Below are positions 43,255-43,939 of a stretch of 43,939 bases of DNA, one piece after another. The notes beneath the pieces were generated by a model, which was not told the DNA's origin, searched no databases, and saw only the letters and a program-made list of their open reading frames with translations. A program made the position numbers and the translations under genes. Where the stretch lies: positions 1-43,939 of the forward strand of contig CATDDF010000080.1 in the NCBI GenBank assembly GCA_949498175.1, given 5' to 3'. The DNA is from Alphaproteobacteria bacterium (GTDB lineage Bacteria; Pseudomonadota; Alphaproteobacteria; RS24). Each line of letters opens with the position of its first letter. The first letter of the stretch is position 1.

Positions 43255-43277
43255 ATAAGTGAAATAGTTTCACTTAT
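43255..43277. repeat. 10-bp perfect inverted repeat after metY
   Basis: ATAAGTGAAA (43255-43264) and TTTCACTTAT (43268-43277) with a 3-base loop. It covers the metY stop codon (43274-43276). Low GC makes it a weak terminator; an operator for the small downstream membrane-protein transcript is the alternative. Confidence 0.5.
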
Positions 43278-43939
43278 ATGGTTTTCAGCGCTTGCTCGAT
43301 ATCCGCAATAATGTCGTCAACATGCTCAATACCAATGGAAAGCCTCACATAACCGGGGGTTACGCCCGATGCCAGTTGGTCCTCGGCCGATAATTGGCTG
43401 TGCGTCGTGCTGGCCGGATGAATGGCCAATGAGCGCGCATCACCAATATTAGCGACATGATAGAGTAATTGCAGATTGTCGATGAATTTCTTGCCGGCTT
43501 CGACGCCACCTTCCAATTCAAAGCCCATCAGCGCCCCATAGCCACCGCTCATTACAGCATCGGCGCGTTTTTTTGCTTCGCCATCCATCAATGAAGGGTG
43601 AATGACCTTAATCACACCTTTTTGCTTGGTCAACCAGGCCGCCACGGCTGTTGCATTGTCGCAATGGGCGCGCATACGTAGTGCCAGCGTCTCCATGCCT
43701 TGTAGGAATTGAAACGCATTCATTGGTGACATGGCGCCGCCCAAATCACGCAGCAAAGTAGTGCGCGCTTTCAGAATATAGGCAATCGGGCCAAGCGGCT
43801 TCACTGCTTCGGTCCATACCGCGCCATGATAAGACGGGTCGGGCGAGTTGAGCAGCGGTTGACGCTCAACACCGGCGCCTTCCCAGTCAAAATTACCGCC
43901 ATCGACAATCAGGCCACCGATTGATGTGCCATGCCCGCC
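43274..43939 (-). CDS. metY: O-acetylhomoserine sulfhydrylase, 5' part missing
   Basis: C-terminal 221 residues of a PLP-dependent Cys/Met-metabolism enzyme forming homocysteine from O-acetylhomoserine and sulfide. The frame is open to the last base. The first visible residues GGHGTSIGGLIVDGGNFDW follow directly after the PLP-binding lysine, which must lie just outside. The sequences GGAMSPMNAFQFLQGMETLALRM and HPASTTHSQL are typical of the MetY/MetZ group. The cystathionine beta/gamma-lyase fold and C-terminal domain are intact. Confidence 0.9.
   Translation of the reverse strand, partial: GGHGTSIGGLIVDGGNFDWEGAGVERQPLLNSPDPSYHGAVWTEAVKPLGPIAYILKARTTLLRDLGGAMSPMNAFQFLQGMETLALRMRAHCDNATAVAAWLTKQKGVIKVIHPSLMDGEAKKRADAVMSGGYGALMGFELEGGVEAGKKFIDNLQLLYHVANIGDARSLAIHPASTTHSQLSAEDQLASGVTPGYVRLSIGIEHVDDIIADIEQALKTI

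Noticed and set aside
1-43939. CRISPR arrays, tRNA or rRNA genes, transposases, phage genes, toxin-antitoxin pairs
   Set aside because: None was visible on either strand: no regularly spaced repeats, no cloverleaf-like intergenic sequence and no matching protein motifs. Intergenic gaps are all under about 200 bases.

Overview
The window looks like the chromosome of an aerobic, lipid- and sugar-using alphaproteobacterium. The support is a CYP153-type cytochrome P450, two acyl-CoA synthetases, a branched-chain-amino-acid-type binding protein beside an acyl-CoA ligase, a complete-looking type II secretion (T2SS) operon, moderate GC and very tight gene packing with many 1-4 nt overlaps. Many genes start behind an extended TTGGGAG Shine-Dalgarno sequence. 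The taxonomic placement is an inference from gene content only; no rRNA, tRNA, CRISPR array, insertion sequence or phage gene was seen, and no gene-free stretch exceeds about 200 bases.

Left part (1-8912): the 3' end of an acyl-CoA synthetase and a solute-binding protein (+), a P450/SDR pair (-), then MFS transporter, aldehyde dehydrogenase and Tat-exported amidase (+). This reads as uptake, oxidation and activation of small organic or lipid-like compounds.

Secretion region (9099-22269): a 52-residue Gly/Ser-rich lipoprotein and a 790-residue exported, acidic, cysteine-containing protein of unknown family (+) lie tail to tail with a twelve-gene operon on the minus strand: gspC-D-E-F-G-I-J-K-L-M-N plus a small lipoprotein. 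Nearly every junction overlaps. No gspH is present. The 790-residue protein is a natural candidate for a secreted substrate, but this rests on position only.

Middle (22392-30370): a DUF442-type phosphatase-like protein, a LolA-like periplasmic protein, an SDR, two glutathione-transferase-like proteins, a DadA-like FAD oxidase, a small membrane protein, an AlkB-like dioxygenase and a FATP/FadD6-like acyl-CoA synthetase.

Sugar region (30367-40781): a six-gene minus-strand operon (GH4 glycosidase, fatty-acid-hydroxylase-like membrane protein, Gfo/Idh/MocA oxidoreductase, aldo/keto reductase, SsuD-like flavin monooxygenase, Mak-like ROK kinase) faces a divergent cytoplasmic GH3 beta-glucosidase, which in turn converges on a gene encoding a Gfo/Idh/MocA-aldo/keto reductase fusion. 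An alkanesulfonate-monooxygenase homologue inside a glycosidase/sugar-kinase operon suggests oxidative desulfonation of a sulfosugar such as sulfoquinovose, by a gene set different from the known one. This is the most interesting hypothesis in the window.

Right end (40794-43939): CYP153 P450 and fatty-acid desaturase, a two-helix membrane protein, and the 3' part of an O-acetylhomoserine sulfhydrylase gene cut by the window edge.
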